A stretch of DNA of 39,139 bases from Porphyromonadaceae bacterium (GCA_012523295.1 JAAYIT010000182.1:1-39139), one strand, 5' to 3'; positions 1 through 9,433 are shown, counted from the first letter of the stretch. Numbers and translations: made by a program. The notes: a model not told the origin generated them from the sequence alone.

Positions 1-102
1 CAATCCCTCTTTGAACAGCAGGGCTTGCTATTTTGAAACAAAAACAAAAGTTCAATACAACGCTTGAATTGACATATTAAACTAAAATAAATAGGTTATT
101 CG

Positions 103-121
103 ATTTTTATCGGACAACAAT
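103..121 (+). promoter_or_regulatory. 19-nt leader motif ATTTTTATCGGACAACAAT
   Basis: This 19-nt string ends 14 nt before the start codon of the LRR protein gene. An exact copy occurs on the minus strand at 5291-5309, about 20 nt before the ATG of a decayed reading frame. The position in both cases is that of a 5' untranslated leader. Its function is not known to me. Confidence 0.45.
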
Positions 122-135
122 GAAAAAATATCATT

Positions 136-1563
136 ATGAGAAAAAAAACTTTACTTACGCTTATCGCCCTTACCGTATGGGGCATAACTGCCATCAGGGC
201 GCAAGATTTTATCGTAGGCAACATCCAATACAGCATACTCAGTCCTTCTGAGAATACTGTAGAAGTTGTAAGTAAAACACCGCTTTACAGTGGTGCGATG
301 ACCATTCCTGCCACTGCAACCTTCAATGGAGTAACTTATTCCGTTGTAAAAATAGGTAATAAGGCTTTTGAGAATTGTGTTGACCTTATAAGAGTTGAAT
401 TGTCTGAAGGCATAACTACAATAGGTGATAACGCTTTTAGCACGTGCAACAATCTTATAAGCCTTACCTTGCCTGAAAGTCTTACCACAATAGGTGGTTG
501 GTTTATTATGCGCTGTACATCGCTAGCTACTCTACATTTTCCGAAAAATGTTAGTAGCCTAGGTTATTATGCATTAGAAAGCTCGCAATCGGGAGTTGGA
601 GGATTACAATCGGTAACGGTAGCAGAGGATAATCAACACTATTCGGCTGTGGACGGAGTTTTGTTTAATAAAGATAAAACTACCGTGTTGTTTTACCCAG
701 CTGCCAAACCAGGTACAAGCTATAACGTGCCAGAGGGTGTACTTACTATAGGGAATAGCGCTTTTTACTTTGCAAAAAATCTCACTGAAATCACCTTCCC
801 TGAGACGCTTAAAAAAATAGAGGCTAGCGTTTTTCAACATTCCGGCGTTAAGTCTGTCTTCGTGTCCAAAAATCTTACTGAAATTTCATCACGCTCATTT
901 TACGATTCTTGGGGATTGGAAAGTATTACGGTCGCAGAGGATAATCCCGAGTGGTCATCAGTGGACGGCGTACTTTTTAATAAGGATAAAACAACTCTTA
1001 TTCTTTATCCCAAATACAAACCGGGAACGGAGTACGAAATTCCTAGTACAGTGACAAAATTAGGTCGTTGGGCTTTTGATAACACTCAAAAATATCTTAC
1101 CTCCCTCACCATCCCGGCTGGAGTAACTGAAATTGGTGAGTATGGGGCTTTGCTCCGAACAGAACCGAGTTTTACTATTACTTGCAAGGCAATAGTGCCA
1201 CCGGTAGTGAATTATAATGTTTTTCTTAATGCTAATACCCATGGTACGCTGTATGTGCCTGTGGGTAGTTTGGCCGCCTATCAGGTTGCGGATCAGTGGG
1301 AAGACTTTGGCACTATAGAGGAAAAAGTGTTTACTGGTTTAACACCCTCTTTTGCTGGGCATGAGATAGAAATTTGTGGCGGCAAAGGGGTGATATATGT
1401 TACCTCGGTTTCTTCGCGCTTACTCGGAGGCGAGGTCGTAAAGGTGTATAATCTATCGGGAGCGTTGGTACGTACCGCTCCACTCGGAAACATCGCCAAT
1501 ATCCCGTCAGGAGCTTATGTAGTGGAAATCGGCGCACGAACAGAGAAAGTGGTGGTACAGTGA
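136..1563 (+). CDS. BspA-like leucine-rich repeat surface protein with type IX secretion tail
   Basis: The product is 475 aa. Residues 1-22 form a signal peptide (MRKKTLLTLIALTVWGITAIRA). The body consists of BspA/Treponema-type LRRs with the recurring pattern IG..AF..C..L..L.LP. Two stretches, near residues 156-215 and 257-310, are clear copies of each other (both carry TVAEDN and VDGVLFNKDKTT), so the gene grew by internal duplication. The last ~45 residues (VYNLSGALVRT... IPSGAYVVEI ...VVVQ) look like a type A C-terminal sorting domain of the type IX secretion system, which would export the protein across the outer membrane and anchor or release it at the surface. The likely role is binding of host or environmental ligands. 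A strong terminator follows. The start is set by the signal peptide. Confidence 0.85.
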   Translation: MRKKTLLTLIALTVWGITAIRAQDFIVGNIQYSILSPSENTVEVVSKTPLYSGAMTIPATATFNGVTYSVVKIGNKAFENCVDLIRVELSEGITTIGDNAFSTCNNLISLTLPESLTTIGGWFIMRCTSLATLHFPKNVSSLGYYALESSQSGVGGLQSVTVAEDNQHYSAVDGVLFNKDKTTVLFYPAAKPGTSYNVPEGVLTIGNSAFYFAKNLTEITFPETLKKIEASVFQHSGVKSVFVSKNLTEISSRSFYDSWGLESITVAEDNPEWSSVDGVLFNKDKTTLILYPKYKPGTEYEIPSTVTKLGRWAFDNTQKYLTSLTIPAGVTEIGEYGALLRTEPSFTITCKAIVPPVVNYNVFLNANTHGTLYVPVGSLAAYQVADQWEDFGTIEEKVFTGLTPSFAGHEIEICGGKGVIYVTSVSSRLLGGEVVKVYNLSGALVRTAPLGNIANIPSGAYVVEIGARTEKVVVQ

Positions 1564-1568
1564 TGCTA

Positions 1569-1608
1569 AAAACCCCTGACAGGATTGAAATAACCTGTCA
1601 GGGGTTTT
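1569..1608 (+). terminator. Rho-independent terminator of the LRR gene
   Basis: AACCCCTGACAGG pairs perfectly with CCTGTCAGGGGTT across a 10-nt loop, flanked by A and T runs. It lies just after the stop codon at 1563. Confidence 0.9.
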
Positions 1609-2004
1609 GCTATAAAGCTTAAAAGGCTTTCCTATACATTCTCGTAACTACTTATCCCCCATCAGAGTCTATTTTGTGCGTTACTCAGTCCCTAACCGCC
1701 CTTCAGGGGTTAGGGGGTGGGGTGTTGAAAATTTGGACTTAAAATTTAAATTCTTCGTTCAGATTTTGTGTTATTTTTATTTTCATTTTCCTTGCCCCCT
1801 AAATCCCCCAAGGGGGACTTTAAGCAGCGTGCATAAAATCAGTATTTTTACTTTTTTGACCGCCCTTTCTTTCCGTCAACTGACGGAGAAGTCCCGAAGG
1901 GGAAGGGGGCATGAAAGGTGAGATGAAAGAATAAAGCTCTTTTAAAAAAAGTACGATGAAATTATCTGTAATGTTTTAATTTTTGACACCCCGCCCTACG
2001 GGGG
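1609..2004. other. Gene-free stretch with degenerate C/G-run hairpin repeats
   Basis: I see no convincing gene; the 81-aa ORF at 1676 has biased, repeat-derived composition. The stretch holds several short GC-rich hairpins of one style: GCCCTTCAGGGGTTAGGGG near 1699, CCCCCAAGGGGG near 1805, TCCGTCAACTGACGGA at 1873-1888, GTCCCGAAGGGGAAGGGGG near 1892 and CCCCGCCCTACGGGGG near 1988. Related strings recur at 3741, 8966 and 32283. Such elements are common between Bacteroidota genes. The copy at 1988 is next to the 3' end of the convergent ABC-F gene. Confidence 0.6.
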
Positions 2005-3702
<1,698 letters not shown>

Positions 3703-3726
3703 TCAAAAAATAATTAAAACGATTTT

Positions 3727-3758
3727 ACAAAAATAAAAAGTCCCCCTGTTTCGGGGGA
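3727..3758 (-). terminator. Terminator of the serine palmitoyltransferase gene
   Basis: On the minus strand TCCCCCGAAACAGGGGGA forms a 6-bp hairpin followed by CTTTTTATTTTT. It lies 10 nt beyond the stop codon. It belongs to the C/G-run hairpin style seen elsewhere in the window, here apparently used as a terminator. Confidence 0.8.
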
Positions 3759-3767
3759 TTTAAGGGG

Positions 3768-4952
3768 TTATATTATCCCCAATTCTCGGGCTACTTTTGA
3801 GATTTTCTCAATGGACTCATCGATTTGCTCGAATGTGTGAGTCGCCATCAATGAATAGCGAATGAGCGTGTCCTCGGGACTTACCGCGGGTGTAACAACC
3901 GGATTTACAAAAACTCCATCGTCCATTAACTTACGTGTCAAAGTAAAAGTTTTCAAGTTGTCGCGTACATAAAGCGGAATGATTGGAGTTTCGGTTGGTC
4001 CGATTTCGAATCCGGCTTTTTCGAATCCGGCTTTGGCGCGTTTAGTATTTTCCCAAAGCTTGGTTTGTCGCCAAGGCTCTTCTTTCATCACATCTAACGC
4101 CGCTAACACACATCCGGTTGATGCGGGCGTAATGGATGCGCTGAAAATTAATGTTCGGGAAGTATGCTTGAGGTAATTGACAATATTTTCATCAGCAGCA
4201 ATAAATCCTCCGATTGTCCCGAGTGATTTACTGAATGTACCCATTATCAAATCGACATCGTCTGAAACGTCAAAATGCTCACACACCCCGGCTCCGGTTG
4301 CGCCAAAAACCCCGAGTGAGTGCGCTTCGTCAACATAAAGAGAGGCGTTGTATTTTTTAGCCAATTCCACCATTTGCGGCAGTGGAGCCACGTCGCCCTC
4401 CATACTGAAAACGCCATCGGCAACGATAAGTTTCACTTTGTTTGGTTCGCATTTCTTGAGTATTTTCTCCAAATGCTCCATATCATTGTGCTTGTATTTC
4501 AGCGTTTTCCCAAAAACAAGTCTTTTGCCTTCGATAATAGAGGCGTGATTTCTTTCGTCAAAAATCAAATAGTCATCACGTCCGACGAGGCAAGGAATTA
4601 CTCCTGAATTAACTGTAAACCCTGTGGCATAAACCAGTGCAGACTCTTTGTGCACTAATTTTGCCAGACGCTCCTCCAATTCTAAGTGAATATCAAGCGT
4701 TCCGTTCAAAAATCGTGATCCGGCACATCCGGTACCGTATTTTTCTATTGCTTTTATGGCTGCTTCTTTAAGTCGCGGGTGGTTTGTCAGGCCAAGATAG
4801 CTGTTTGAGCCAAACATTAAAACCGGTTTCCCATTTATCTGAACCACAGTATCTTGGTCAGATTCGATAGGTCGAAAATAGGGATACAATCCCAAAGCTT
4901 TTACTTTTTGCGGCTCTTGGTATTGAGCCATCAAATCACTTAAAAAACTCAT
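3768..4952 (-). CDS. spt: Serine palmitoyltransferase (alpha-oxoamine synthase family)
   Basis: The product is 394 aa, the usual length for bacterial homodimeric SPT. It condenses L-serine with a fatty acyl-CoA to 3-ketosphinganine, the first step of sphingolipid synthesis, using PLP. The PLP lysine is K242 in GTFSKSLG. H136 (DERNHAS) would stack on the cofactor, and D208 and H211 (VDEAH) contact it. Long stretches match the Sphingobacterium SPT as I remember it (GSNSYLGLT, GTGCAGSRFLNGTLDIH, VFVNPVV, SLMATHTFEQIDE). The alternative is KBL (2-amino-3-ketobutyrate CoA ligase), which is a close relative, but these motifs favour SPT. No other sphingolipid gene is adjacent. It has its own terminator. 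Confidence 0.9.
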   Translation of the reverse strand: MSFLSDLMAQYQEPQKVKALGLYPYFRPIESDQDTVVQINGKPVLMFGSNSYLGLTNHPRLKEAAIKAIEKYGTGCAGSRFLNGTLDIHLELEERLAKLVHKESALVYATGFTVNSGVIPCLVGRDDYLIFDERNHASIIEGKRLVFGKTLKYKHNDMEHLEKILKKCEPNKVKLIVADGVFSMEGDVAPLPQMVELAKKYNASLYVDEAHSLGVFGATGAGVCEHFDVSDDVDLIMGTFSKSLGTIGGFIAADENIVNYLKHTSRTLIFSASITPASTGCVLAALDVMKEEPWRQTKLWENTKRAKAGFEKAGFEIGPTETPIIPLYVRDNLKTFTLTRKLMDDGVFVNPVVTPAVSPEDTLIRYSLMATHTFEQIDESIEKISKVARELGII

Positions 4953-5066
4953 ATTTTATTAAATTCAATTTTCAGGGTGCAAATATACAACATTTAATTG
5001 GAATTATGAGTTTCGCTTTGTGAATGACCAGTCGTTTTCATTATCTAAAGTGTAGCGTGTATTTTT

Positions 5067-5270
5067 CTAATTTTCTTTCAAGTACAACGCGGCTCCCCCA
5101 CCCTTTGCAAGATGCAAATCGAGAGTGGAGTCAGCATCGACTATTTTATCTTCGATTGAAAAAGCTGTTGGGGTTAAGGTCAAACCCACAACAAAAAACA
5201 ATTCACCTGCTTTCCAAAATCAAATTCATAAATACAAAATAATTAAAAACCATAAACCTTTCGTGTTCAT
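5067..5270 (-). pseudogene. Remnant of a secreted protein gene, possibly a glycoside hydrolase C-terminus
   Basis: Reading the minus strand from 5270, one frame begins MNTKGLWFLIILYL, hits two stops close together (TGA ATT TGA, 5228-5220), then continues in the same frame to a stop at 5067. The tail reads IEDKIVDADSTLDL then HLAKGGGAALYLKEN, which is coding-like. The AxGGGxA ending resembles, from memory, the C-terminal strand of GH97-type glycoside hydrolases. The frame is preceded by the 19-nt leader motif shared with the LRR gene. One reading is that a large internal deletion joined a signal-peptide start to a C-terminal end. This is inference; a chance open frame is the alternative. Confidence 0.4.
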
Positions 5271-5290
5271 TCTATGTTTTACGTTTATAA

Positions 5291-5309
5291 ATTGTTGTCC
5301 GATAAAAAT
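5291..5309 (-). promoter_or_regulatory. Second copy of the 19-nt leader motif
   Basis: The minus strand reads ATTTTTATCGGACAACAAT, identical to 103-121. It points toward the decayed frame starting at 5270, the same arrangement as ahead of the LRR gene. Confidence 0.45.
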
Positions 5310-5491
5310 TATTAGATTTTTCTCCATCATTTAATGGAGAAGAATGACAGACTTTTACAATGATTTTGGTGTATGGAGGCTTGTTTTTCATTTCGAACAT
5401 AGTAAGTATAAAAAAAAATCGACGTAGTCAAATATAATTATTTGTAGTTTAATCGGACAAGAGTTACATGTATACTATAAAATATTAAATT

Positions 5492-6205
5492 ATGAAAGTA
5501 GAAATTTGGAGCGATGTTGTTTGTCCGTTTTGCTATATCGGTAAACGTCATTTTGAGAAGGCGCTCGAAATGTTTGAACAGAAAGAGAATATTGAGGTTG
5601 AGTGGAAATCATATCAGTTGGATCCGAACTATGTTTATAATCCTAATAAACCCGAAAGCTCACTTGAACATCTTGCCGAAAAAAAAGGAATTACAATTGA
5701 ACAAACCCGTCAACTCATTGAACATGTAGTAAGCATGGCAGCCAAGGTTGGGCTGAATTACAATTACGATAAAATCATTGTTGCAAACACAACCGATGCG
5801 CATAAAATTATCCAGTTGGCCAAAAGTAAAGGACTCGGCGATAGAGCAGAAGAACTTCTGTTCGAAGCCTATTTTATTCGAGGAGAGAACATTAACGAAA
5901 GAGAAACACTGGAAAAAACAGCCCTTGAAATCGGACTTACAAAAGAAGATATCACCGAAGCTTTTGAAAGTGACAAATATGCTCATGAGATTACAAAAGA
6001 CATTCAAGAAGGTCGTCAAATAGGTGTCAGAGGCGTTCCGTTTTTTGTTTTTGACAGGAAATATGCTGTCTCGGGAGCACAACCGATTGACACATTTGAG
6101 AAAACCATAGCAAAAGCGTATGAAGACTGGGAAAGTAAAAACCGGACTATTTCGACTGTAAACGGAATTGATGGAAGCACGTGTGATATAGATGGTAATT
6201 GTTGA
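5492..6205 (+). CDS. DsbA-family thiol oxidoreductase, FrnE-like
   Basis: The product is 237 aa with a thioredoxin fold of the FrnE/DsbA type. It starts directly in the first beta strand (MKVEIWSDVVCPFC), with active-site CPFC at residues 11-14 and no signal peptide, so it acts in the cytosol. A cis-proline loop is visible as GVRGVPFFVF near residue 180. The tail carries two further cysteines (STCDIDGNC), which may form a resolving pair; a redox-active C-terminal extension is known from some FrnE proteins. Expected roles are disulfide exchange or isomerisation, often in oxidative stress. It is a single gene, not obviously in an operon with the downstream L31 gene, which has its own promoter. 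Confidence 0.85.
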   Translation: MKVEIWSDVVCPFCYIGKRHFEKALEMFEQKENIEVEWKSYQLDPNYVYNPNKPESSLEHLAEKKGITIEQTRQLIEHVVSMAAKVGLNYNYDKIIVANTTDAHKIIQLAKSKGLGDRAEELLFEAYFIRGENINERETLEKTALEIGLTKEDITEAFESDKYAHEITKDIQEGRQIGVRGVPFFVFDRKYAVSGAQPIDTFEKTIAKAYEDWESKNRTISTVNGIDGSTCDIDGNC

Positions 6206-6346
6206 TTTCAATAACTCCGAAACGGGAACATAATCAGATAGGGTTTTTGTTCAGAAATTCAAGTGATTCTCGAATTCATTTATACTGTCTCGCCTTGCTT
6301 GTCGATGGGCACAAACGCGAAAATTACAAAAATTGAGGTAGAATAA

Positions 6347-6378
6347 TTTGTTGTAATAAAAAAATATCCCTATCTTTG
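6347..6378 (+). promoter_or_regulatory. Promoter of rpmE2 (Bacteroidota consensus)
   Basis: TTTG at 6347-6350, a 20-bp spacer and TATCTTTG at 6371-6378 match the Bacteroidota -33/-7 consensus TTTG/TAnnTTTG exactly. Transcription should start a few bases later, leaving a leader of about 35 nt before the ATG at 6420. Confidence 0.85.
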
Positions 6379-6419
6379 CAGGCCAAATAAAAAACGAAAA
6401 TAATATAACACTATAAGAT

Positions 6420-6680
6420 ATGAAAAGCGGAATTCATCCAGAAAATTACCGTCCGGTAGCATTCAGAGATATGTCTAACGGCGAGACTTTTATTACACGT
6501 TCTACTATCAATGCCAAGGAAACTGAAGTCATTGATGGCGTGGAATATCCTTTGGTAAAGTTGGAAATTTCTAGTTCATCACACCCATTTTATACCGGAA
6601 AATCCAAATTGGTGGACACTGCTGGACGTGTGGATAAGTTTATGAACCGTTACGCTAAACGTAATGAAAAAAAGAAATAA
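6420..6680 (+). CDS. rpmE2: 50S ribosomal protein L31, type B
   Basis: The product is 86 aa, close to the usual type B L31 length. It begins [17 protein letters not shown], contains [23 protein letters not shown] and has a basic tail [11 protein letters not shown]. The zinc-binding cysteines of type A L31 are absent, so this is the zinc-independent paralogue type. It belongs to the central protuberance of the 50S subunit. The gene is monocistronic, with its own consensus promoter and a terminator 20 nt after the stop. Confidence 0.95.
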   Translation: MKSGIHPENYRPVAFRDMSNGETFITRSTINAKETEVIDGVEYPLVKLEISSSSHPFYTGKSKLVDTAGRVDKFMNRYAKRNEKKK

Positions 6681-6700
6681 TTTCCAAAATAAATTTTCAG

Positions 6701-6733
6701 AAAACCCTGATTGTCATCAGGGTTTTTTGTTTT
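6701..6733 (+). terminator. Terminator of rpmE2
   Basis: AAAACCCTGA and TCAGGGTTTT pair around a 6-nt loop and run into TTTTTTGTTTT. Confidence 0.9.
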
Positions 6734-6801
6734 AAATTCTTGGCACCGTTTTTGAATTAACAGTTATAAATTTTTCAATCACACACATAAAACATATAAT
6801 C

Positions 6802-7923
6802 ATGAAACGTTTATTCAATTTAGGAGTACTGCTTTTGACAGTTTCACTTGTACTAATTTCATGTAAGAAAAAAAGTCCTGTAGATGGAAGCGATATAAAG
6901 TTAGTGGCTTCAGAAACCACCTATTTGGGAGATTTTTTCGGAAAAAACACTTCTGTATATGATCTTTACCTACTTGATGATAAATTTGAATCAAGCCCTA
7001 AAGAAAACAAAACCGGAACAGTTCTTTATTTCGACATATCAGGTCCCGCCGGAAATTCCGAAATTCAGCCCGGAGAATACCGTGCGACTACCGACAGAAA
7101 AGCCTATACATTCCAACGCGGCGAACGAGTTTTAAATAAAGACAACACCTACTCCACTTATGGCAGCTATTTTGAAATCTGGAAAAATGGTGAAATCGTT
7201 GAATACCGGATTATCACAAGTGGCACATTAATCATTGAGAAATCAGGCAATTACACTGTCAAAGGAATTATTACGACCGGCGACAATATCCCCCACCGAT
7301 TTACTTACAGAGGCGTAATTGACAAGTTCGATGCATCACCCTGGCCGGAAACATTATCAAAAGGCGAAATCGACTATAAAGGTCGTGTTGACGGTGAAAA
7401 CGCCGAAAGGAATATGTTTAACATCTATCTTGCCAGCGATGACGTAAACCTGTCAGACCTGTCAGGAGATGGAGACATTTTAGTAATTGAGCTTTATGCT
7501 CCAATAAATATTGATAATTCAATTGTAAACGGAAAGTATGTTGTTGAATTTGACACCAAAAAATCCATGACGATTATGGATGGCTTTCAGTATCAGGACG
7601 ACAACAAGAATTATCACGATGGCGGAACCTGGTATTACACTTCAAAGAAATTCCCGATTGCCGAAGGTGAAATGACTGTAGATGTAAATGGCAACAACTA
7701 CAATTTGGACATCCGGTTTGTCACTGAAACAGGAATGAAAATAGAACGAGTTATCAACCTGAATATGCAAACATACTATTCAGCATCAGCCGCCAAAAAC
7801 AAACCGGCGAAAAGGGTAAGCCGCGACTTAAACAGAAATAATATACGAAAGAAAGCTGACAGCCCCGGCACCCGCAACTTATCTAACGACCGTGTGAATA
7901 ACCAAAGAGTAATCGTAAGATAG
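6802..7923 (+). CDS. Lipoprotein of unknown function with an internal duplication
   Basis: The product is 373 aa. The N-terminus is a lipoprotein signal with lipobox LISC, cysteine at residue 21, followed by KKK. Two halves share one layout. Residues ~40-170 have YDLYLLDD, QPGEYRATTD, YGSYFEIW and SGTLIIEKSGNYTVKGII. Residues ~190-315 have FNIYLASDD, VNGKYVVEFD, GGTWYYTS and AEGEMTVDVNGNNYNLDIRF. Each half predicts as all-beta, so the protein is probably two tandem beta-sandwich domains. The last ~45 residues are basic and low in complexity (PAKRVSRDLNRNNIRKK). It is a stand-alone gene with a strong terminator. I do not recognise the family. An outer-membrane or periplasmic location is inferred from the signal only. 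Confidence 0.85.
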   Translation: MKRLFNLGVLLLTVSLVLISCKKKSPVDGSDIKLVASETTYLGDFFGKNTSVYDLYLLDDKFESSPKENKTGTVLYFDISGPAGNSEIQPGEYRATTDRKAYTFQRGERVLNKDNTYSTYGSYFEIWKNGEIVEYRIITSGTLIIEKSGNYTVKGIITTGDNIPHRFTYRGVIDKFDASPWPETLSKGEIDYKGRVDGENAERNMFNIYLASDDVNLSDLSGDGDILVIELYAPINIDNSIVNGKYVVEFDTKKSMTIMDGFQYQDDNKNYHDGGTWYYTSKKFPIAEGEMTVDVNGNNYNLDIRFVTETGMKIERVINLNMQTYYSASAAKNKPAKRVSRDLNRNNIRKKADSPGTRNLSNDRVNNQRVIVR

Positions 7924-7948
7924 ATTTAGAATTTAATAGGAATATCAA

Positions 7949-7977
7949 AAGGAATGAACTTCGGTTTGTTCCTTTTT
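7949..7977 (+). terminator. Terminator of the duplicated lipoprotein gene
   Basis: AAGGAATGAAC and GTTTGTTCCTT form an 11-bp stem (two G-U pairs) closed by a TTCG tetraloop, followed by TTTGTTTTTC. Confidence 0.9.
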
Positions 7978-8058
7978 GTTTTTCACTCAAAAACTACTTA
8001 TAACATTTGAATTTCTTTTTTTATGATTTTCAGTTTCACATTTCTGATTTAAAAATTG

Positions 8059-8066
8059 TATCTTTG
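8059..8066 (+). promoter_or_regulatory. -7 box of the sORF1-fabG transcript
   Basis: TATCTTTG matches the -7 consensus TAnnTTTG. A weaker -33 (TTTC at 8034-8037) lies 21 bp upstream. The transcript would start near 8073 and include the small ORF at 8120 and fabG. Confidence 0.65.
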
Positions 8067-8119
8067 TTCTTTGAATAAACAGAAGTAAAATTCTTATTCA
8101 ACAGTAAACAAAAAATCGC

Positions 8120-8194
8120 ATGAAACAGCCATATAAGGTAAATCTCAAACCCAAGAGAATGATTAATGGCGTGTTCCATACGTCCTTAATGTAA
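8120..8194 (+). CDS. Small conserved ORF, copy 1 (24 aa), leader of fabG
   Basis: This 24-codon frame is below the ORF-track cut-off. It reads MKQPYKVNLKPK, then RM, then INGVFHTSLM and stop. It ends 18 nt before the fabG ATG. Two homologues occur in the window, at 35897 (24 codons) and 38886 (25 codons). Between copies 1 and 2 the last 11 codons are identical in DNA, and the upstream differences are codon substitutions without frame change. Copy 3 differs by a whole-codon insertion and by conservative changes (F/L, L/I). That supports a translated peptide, though selection on RNA or DNA is also possible: ATTAA and TTAAT bracket the end as a potential stem. The function is unknown; a leader peptide or translational coupling is my inference. 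Confidence 0.6.
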   Translation: MKQPYKVNLKPKRMINGVFHTSLM

Positions 8195-8212
8195 AAAATT
8201 AAATATAATCTT

Positions 8213-8959
8213 ATGAAACTATTAGAAGGAAAAACCGCCATTGTAACCGGCGCTGCACGTGGAATAGGGAAAGCTATTGCACTCCAATTTGCCGCAGAAG
8301 GCTGTAATATAGCATTCACAGACTTAGTAATCGATGAAAACGGCAAAGCAACTGAAAAGGAAATTGAAGCTCATGGAGTGAAAGCCAAAGGATATGCTTC
8401 AAATGCCGCATCATTTGATGAAACACACCGGGTAGTAGAAGAAATCGTGAAAGAATTCGGGCGAGTAGATATTTTGGTAAATAATGCCGGTATCACAAAA
8501 GACGGCCTTATGATGCGTATGTCTGAACAACAATGGGATGCTGTGATAGCCGTGAATTTAAAATCCGCATTCAACTTTATTCACGCCTGCACACCGATAA
8601 TGATGAAACAAAAGGCAGGTTCAATAATCAACATGAGCTCCGTGGTAGGAGTCTCAGGCAATGCCGGACAAACAAATTACTCCGCTTCGAAAGCCGGTAT
8701 GATTGGGTTAGCGAAATCAATCGCCAAAGAGTTAGGCTCTCGTGGTGTTCGTGCCAACGCGATTGCTCCGGGCTTTATCGAAACCGAAATGACACATGCG
8801 CTTACCGATGAACAACGCGCTAAATGGGCGGAAACCATTCCACTTCGTCGCGGCGGTTCACCCGATGAGGTAGCAAAAGTATGTGTATTCCTCGCATCCG
8901 ATTTATCCAGCTACGTGAGCGGACAGGTGATAAATGTTTGTGGCGGGATGAATACGTAA
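8213..8959 (+). CDS. fabG: 3-oxoacyl-[acyl-carrier-protein] reductase
   Basis: The product is 248 aa, a classical short-chain dehydrogenase. It reduces 3-oxoacyl-ACP with NADPH in fatty acid elongation. The cofactor motif TGAARGIG spans residues 12-19 and NNAG 90-93. Catalytic residues by alignment with E. coli FabG are N115, S143, Y156 and K160 (GQTNYSASKAG). The C-terminal GFIETEMT and SSYVSGQVINVCGGM are typical of FabG. It is not in a fab cluster. Directly upstream is the 24-codon ORF described at 8120, ending 18 nt before the start, so expression may depend on that leader. No strong terminator follows; rpmH has its own promoter. Confidence 0.93.
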   Translation: MKLLEGKTAIVTGAARGIGKAIALQFAAEGCNIAFTDLVIDENGKATEKEIEAHGVKAKGYASNAASFDETHRVVEEIVKEFGRVDILVNNAGITKDGLMMRMSEQQWDAVIAVNLKSAFNFIHACTPIMMKQKAGSIINMSSVVGVSGNAGQTNYSASKAGMIGLAKSIAKELGSRGVRANAIAPGFIETEMTHALTDEQRAKWAETIPLRRGGSPDEVAKVCVFLASDLSSYVSGQVINVCGGMNT

Positions 8960-9037
8960 ATCAACAACCCCCTAATCCGCTAAAGGGAACATTTGATATG
9001 CTGTTTTATATAAAATTGTATTTTTTGGAAATATATT

Positions 9038-9068
9038 TTTGATTTTCAAGAAGAATTGTCTATCTTTG
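9038..9068 (+). promoter_or_regulatory. Promoter of rpmH (Bacteroidota consensus)
   Basis: TTTG at 9038-9041, a 19-bp spacer and TATCTTTG at 9061-9068 fit the -33/-7 consensus. It is almost the same core as the rpmE2 promoter, including the following GCAG. Confidence 0.85.
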
Positions 9069-9115
9069 CAGTCCGAAAAAAGAAAATCGAAATAACAAAA
9101 TAAAACCAAATAGAA

Positions 9116-9274
9116 ATGAAAAGGACATTCCAACCCTCAAACAGGAAAAGAAGGAACAAACACGGTTTTCGTGAAAGAATGGCCACAGCAAATGGACGCA
9201 GAGTAATAGCTGCACGCCGTGCTAAAGGAAGAGCCAAACTTACTGTTGCTGATGAAGGACGCCACAAAGGATAA
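9116..9274 (+). CDS. rpmH: 50S ribosomal protein L34
   Basis: The product is 52 aa and too short for the supplied ORF track. It begins [20 protein letters not shown] and continues [20 protein letters not shown], the signature of L34, with an eight-residue tail extension beyond the E. coli form. It is a small, very basic 50S component. In many bacteria rpmH sits beside dnaA and rnpA; here dnaA is about 15 kb away and rnpA is not in the window, so the classic order is not kept. It has its own consensus promoter and terminator. Confidence 0.97.
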   Translation: MKRTFQPSNRKRRNKHGFRERMATANGRRVIAARRAKGRAKLTVADEGRHKG

Positions 9275-9300
9275 TCACATCGCAATTCACTCATAGAAAT

Positions 9301-9338
9301 AAAAAAATCAGGACATGATAGTTCTGATTTTTTTGTTT
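9301..9338 (+). terminator. Terminator of rpmH
   Basis: AAAAAATCAGGAC and GTTCTGATTTTTT pair (one G-U) around a 6-nt loop, flanked by A and T runs, so it could act in both directions. Confidence 0.88.
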
Positions 9339-9369
9339 TAAAAACAGGTGTTAAAAAACAAAAAAACAC

Positions 9370-9409
9370 ATTGCCTTCCAAAAACTAATTTTAACTTTGC
9401 GATTCAAAG
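9370..9409 (+). promoter_or_regulatory. Promoter with palindromic operator (copy 1)
   Basis: TTG at 9370-9372 and TAACTTTG at 9391-9398 form a promoter with an 18-bp spacer. The -7 box overlaps a palindrome, ACTTTG-CGATT-CAAAGT (9393-9409), followed by ACTTTTT. A second copy is at 10344. A protein bound here would block the promoter. The adjacent wHTH regulator is the obvious candidate, by inference. Confidence 0.7.
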
Positions 9410-9433
9410 TACTTTTTCAATCAACATAAATCA

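Larger units (their letters stand above)
4953..5491. other. Gene-free stretch holding a decayed reading frame
   Basis: No intact gene is supported; the plus-strand ORFs at 5024 and 5125 are out of character. On the minus strand the stretch carries the remnant described at 5067-5270 and the 19-nt leader motif at 5291-5309. The part from 5310 to 5491 is AT-rich and would hold the promoter of the FrnE-like gene, but I see no clean TTTG/TAnnTTTG pair. Confidence 0.5.

Noticed and set aside
1676-1921. 81-aa plus-strand ORF
   Set aside because: It runs through C/G-run hairpin repeats and has biased composition, with no start context or homology that I recognise.
5660-6211. 183-aa minus-strand ORF antisense to the FrnE-like gene
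   Set aside because: It is a shadow of the real gene: Cys/Phe-rich, no domain, fully antisense to a gene with a clear CPFC active site.
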